NCBI GenBank assembly: GCA_003488525.1
Contig: DNLG01000136.1
Span: 7,261 to 13,048, forward strand
Reading direction: 5' to 3'
Source: Bacteroidota bacterium
GTDB lineage: Bacteria; Bacteroidota; Ignavibacteria; Kapaibacteriales; Kapaibacteriaceae
Length of the DNA stretch: 5,788 bases
The position numbers and the translations under genes are program-made. Below, in pieces: positions 5,404 through 5,788 of this stretch; the stretch's first letter is position 1; each line of letters starts with the position of its first letter. The notes under the pieces were generated by a model. The model was not told where the DNA came from and made no database searches. It saw only the letters and a list, made by a program, of their open reading frames with translations.

Positions 5404-5788
5404 ATGGAAAGTCTTCGTTTCGATCTTGCCGGCGGGCCGTGGTACCTCTACGCAGTCTTTGCGATCGTTGCCATCGCCATCTCGGCCTATCTCTATCGCG
5501 TGACCATTCCGCCGGTGGATCGGCGCACACGTCTGGTGCTCGTCGCCCTGCGGTCGATCGGTCTCATGGCCCTGATCCTGCTGCTCTATGAGCCCCTTGC
5601 GCGCTTTCGCCGCAGTGAGACCGTCGAGCCGCGCATAGCTGTCGCCGTTGACGTATCCCGCTCGATGGGCATGCGCGACCGCTCCCGTGATCGTGCCGCG
5701 GATCTGCGCACTGTCGTCGAGCGCGTGACCGACCGCCTGGGGGATGCTGCCGACGTTTACGTGTTCGATGAGAGCGTACGTACTCTAA
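5404..5788 (+). CDS. Membrane-anchored VWA-domain protein, N-terminal part (3' end outside the window)
   Basis: The frame opens at ATG 5404 and is still open at the window end, giving 128 codons. Two membrane helices are evident: about residues 13-31 (WYLYAVFAIVAIAISAYLY) and 44-62 (rich in L, V, A and I). A short basic loop with PPVDRRTR lies between them. After EPRIAVAVD comes the metal-ion-dependent adhesion site DVSRS at 83-87 (D-x-S-x-S), the start of a von Willebrand factor A domain; a following strand DVYVFDES is at 117-124. The layout (two N-terminal helices, then VWA) resembles Bacteroidota VWA proteins of about 600-750 residues, some with a glutamine amidotransferase-like fold, but the part that would decide this is missing. 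The loop position suggests the VWA domain faces the periplasm or the cytoplasm depending on topology; positive residues at 32-43 favour the loop inside and VWA outside. It begins 23 nt after the cyclase stop, with no strong Shine-Dalgarno. Function is unknown. Confidence 0.85.
   Translation, partial: MESLRFDLAGGPWYLYAVFAIVAIAISAYLYRVTIPPVDRRTRLVLVALRSIGLMALILLLYEPLARFRRSETVEPRIAVAVDVSRSMGMRDRSRDRAADLRTVVERVTDRLGDAADVYVFDESVRTL

Noticed and set aside
5334..5591. 85-codon + strand open frame bridging the cyclase end and the VWA gene start
   Set aside because: It overlaps both real genes in another frame, and its translation (rich in R, S and H) has no domain. The VWA frame carries helices and a MIDAS motif instead.
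1..5788. CRISPR arrays, insertion sequences, tRNA genes or defence/mobile genes
   Set aside because: I saw no regularly spaced repeats, transposase or integrase motifs, terminal repeats or tRNA-like cloverleaf. All sizeable open regions are explained by chromosomal housekeeping-type genes.

Overview
The window looks like a piece of chromosome from a member of the Bacteroidota/FCB group, perhaps a less-studied branch such as Kapabacteria, Ignavibacteria or Balneolia-like bacteria. Three things point there. Two genes belong to the type IX secretion system (T9SS): the C-terminal part of SprA and a PorQ-like protein. A promoter-like element matches the Bacteroidota -33/-7 pattern (TTTG ... TAnnTTTG). 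The lycopene cyclase is of the fused CrtYc/CrtYd membrane type. The DNA is moderately GC-rich by eye. The exact lineage is inference.

Layout, all on the + strand. Positions 1-1356 hold the 3' end of a sprA-like gene (outer-membrane T9SS translocon). Positions 1357-1501 are the only sizeable non-coding gap. It holds a Bacteroidota-type promoter candidate with an inverted repeat between its two boxes, and a second perfect inverted repeat in the leader just upstream of the parA ribosome binding site. Next come parA/soj (1502-2290), parB/spo0J (2309-3271), a YbgC-type hotdog thioesterase (3268-3681), a porQ-like gene (3678-4643), a tandem-domain lycopene cyclase (4655-5380), and the start of a membrane-anchored VWA-domain protein (5404 to the window end, incomplete).

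Spacing from parA onward is very tight: 18 nt, a 4-nt overlap, a 4-nt overlap, 11 nt and 23 nt. The six genes therefore probably form one transcription unit driven from the 1357-1501 gap. The products are functionally mixed: chromosome segregation, acyl-CoA hydrolysis, T9SS secretion/attachment, carotenoid cyclisation and a VWA protein. This looks more like a growth-linked housekeeping operon than a dedicated pathway.

I found no mobile element, CRISPR array, tRNA or rRNA, and no convincing new defence or mobile system. The most interesting points are the regulatory architecture ahead of parA, the parS-like half-sites near parA and parB, and the embedding of porQ in a parAB operon directly downstream of sprA.
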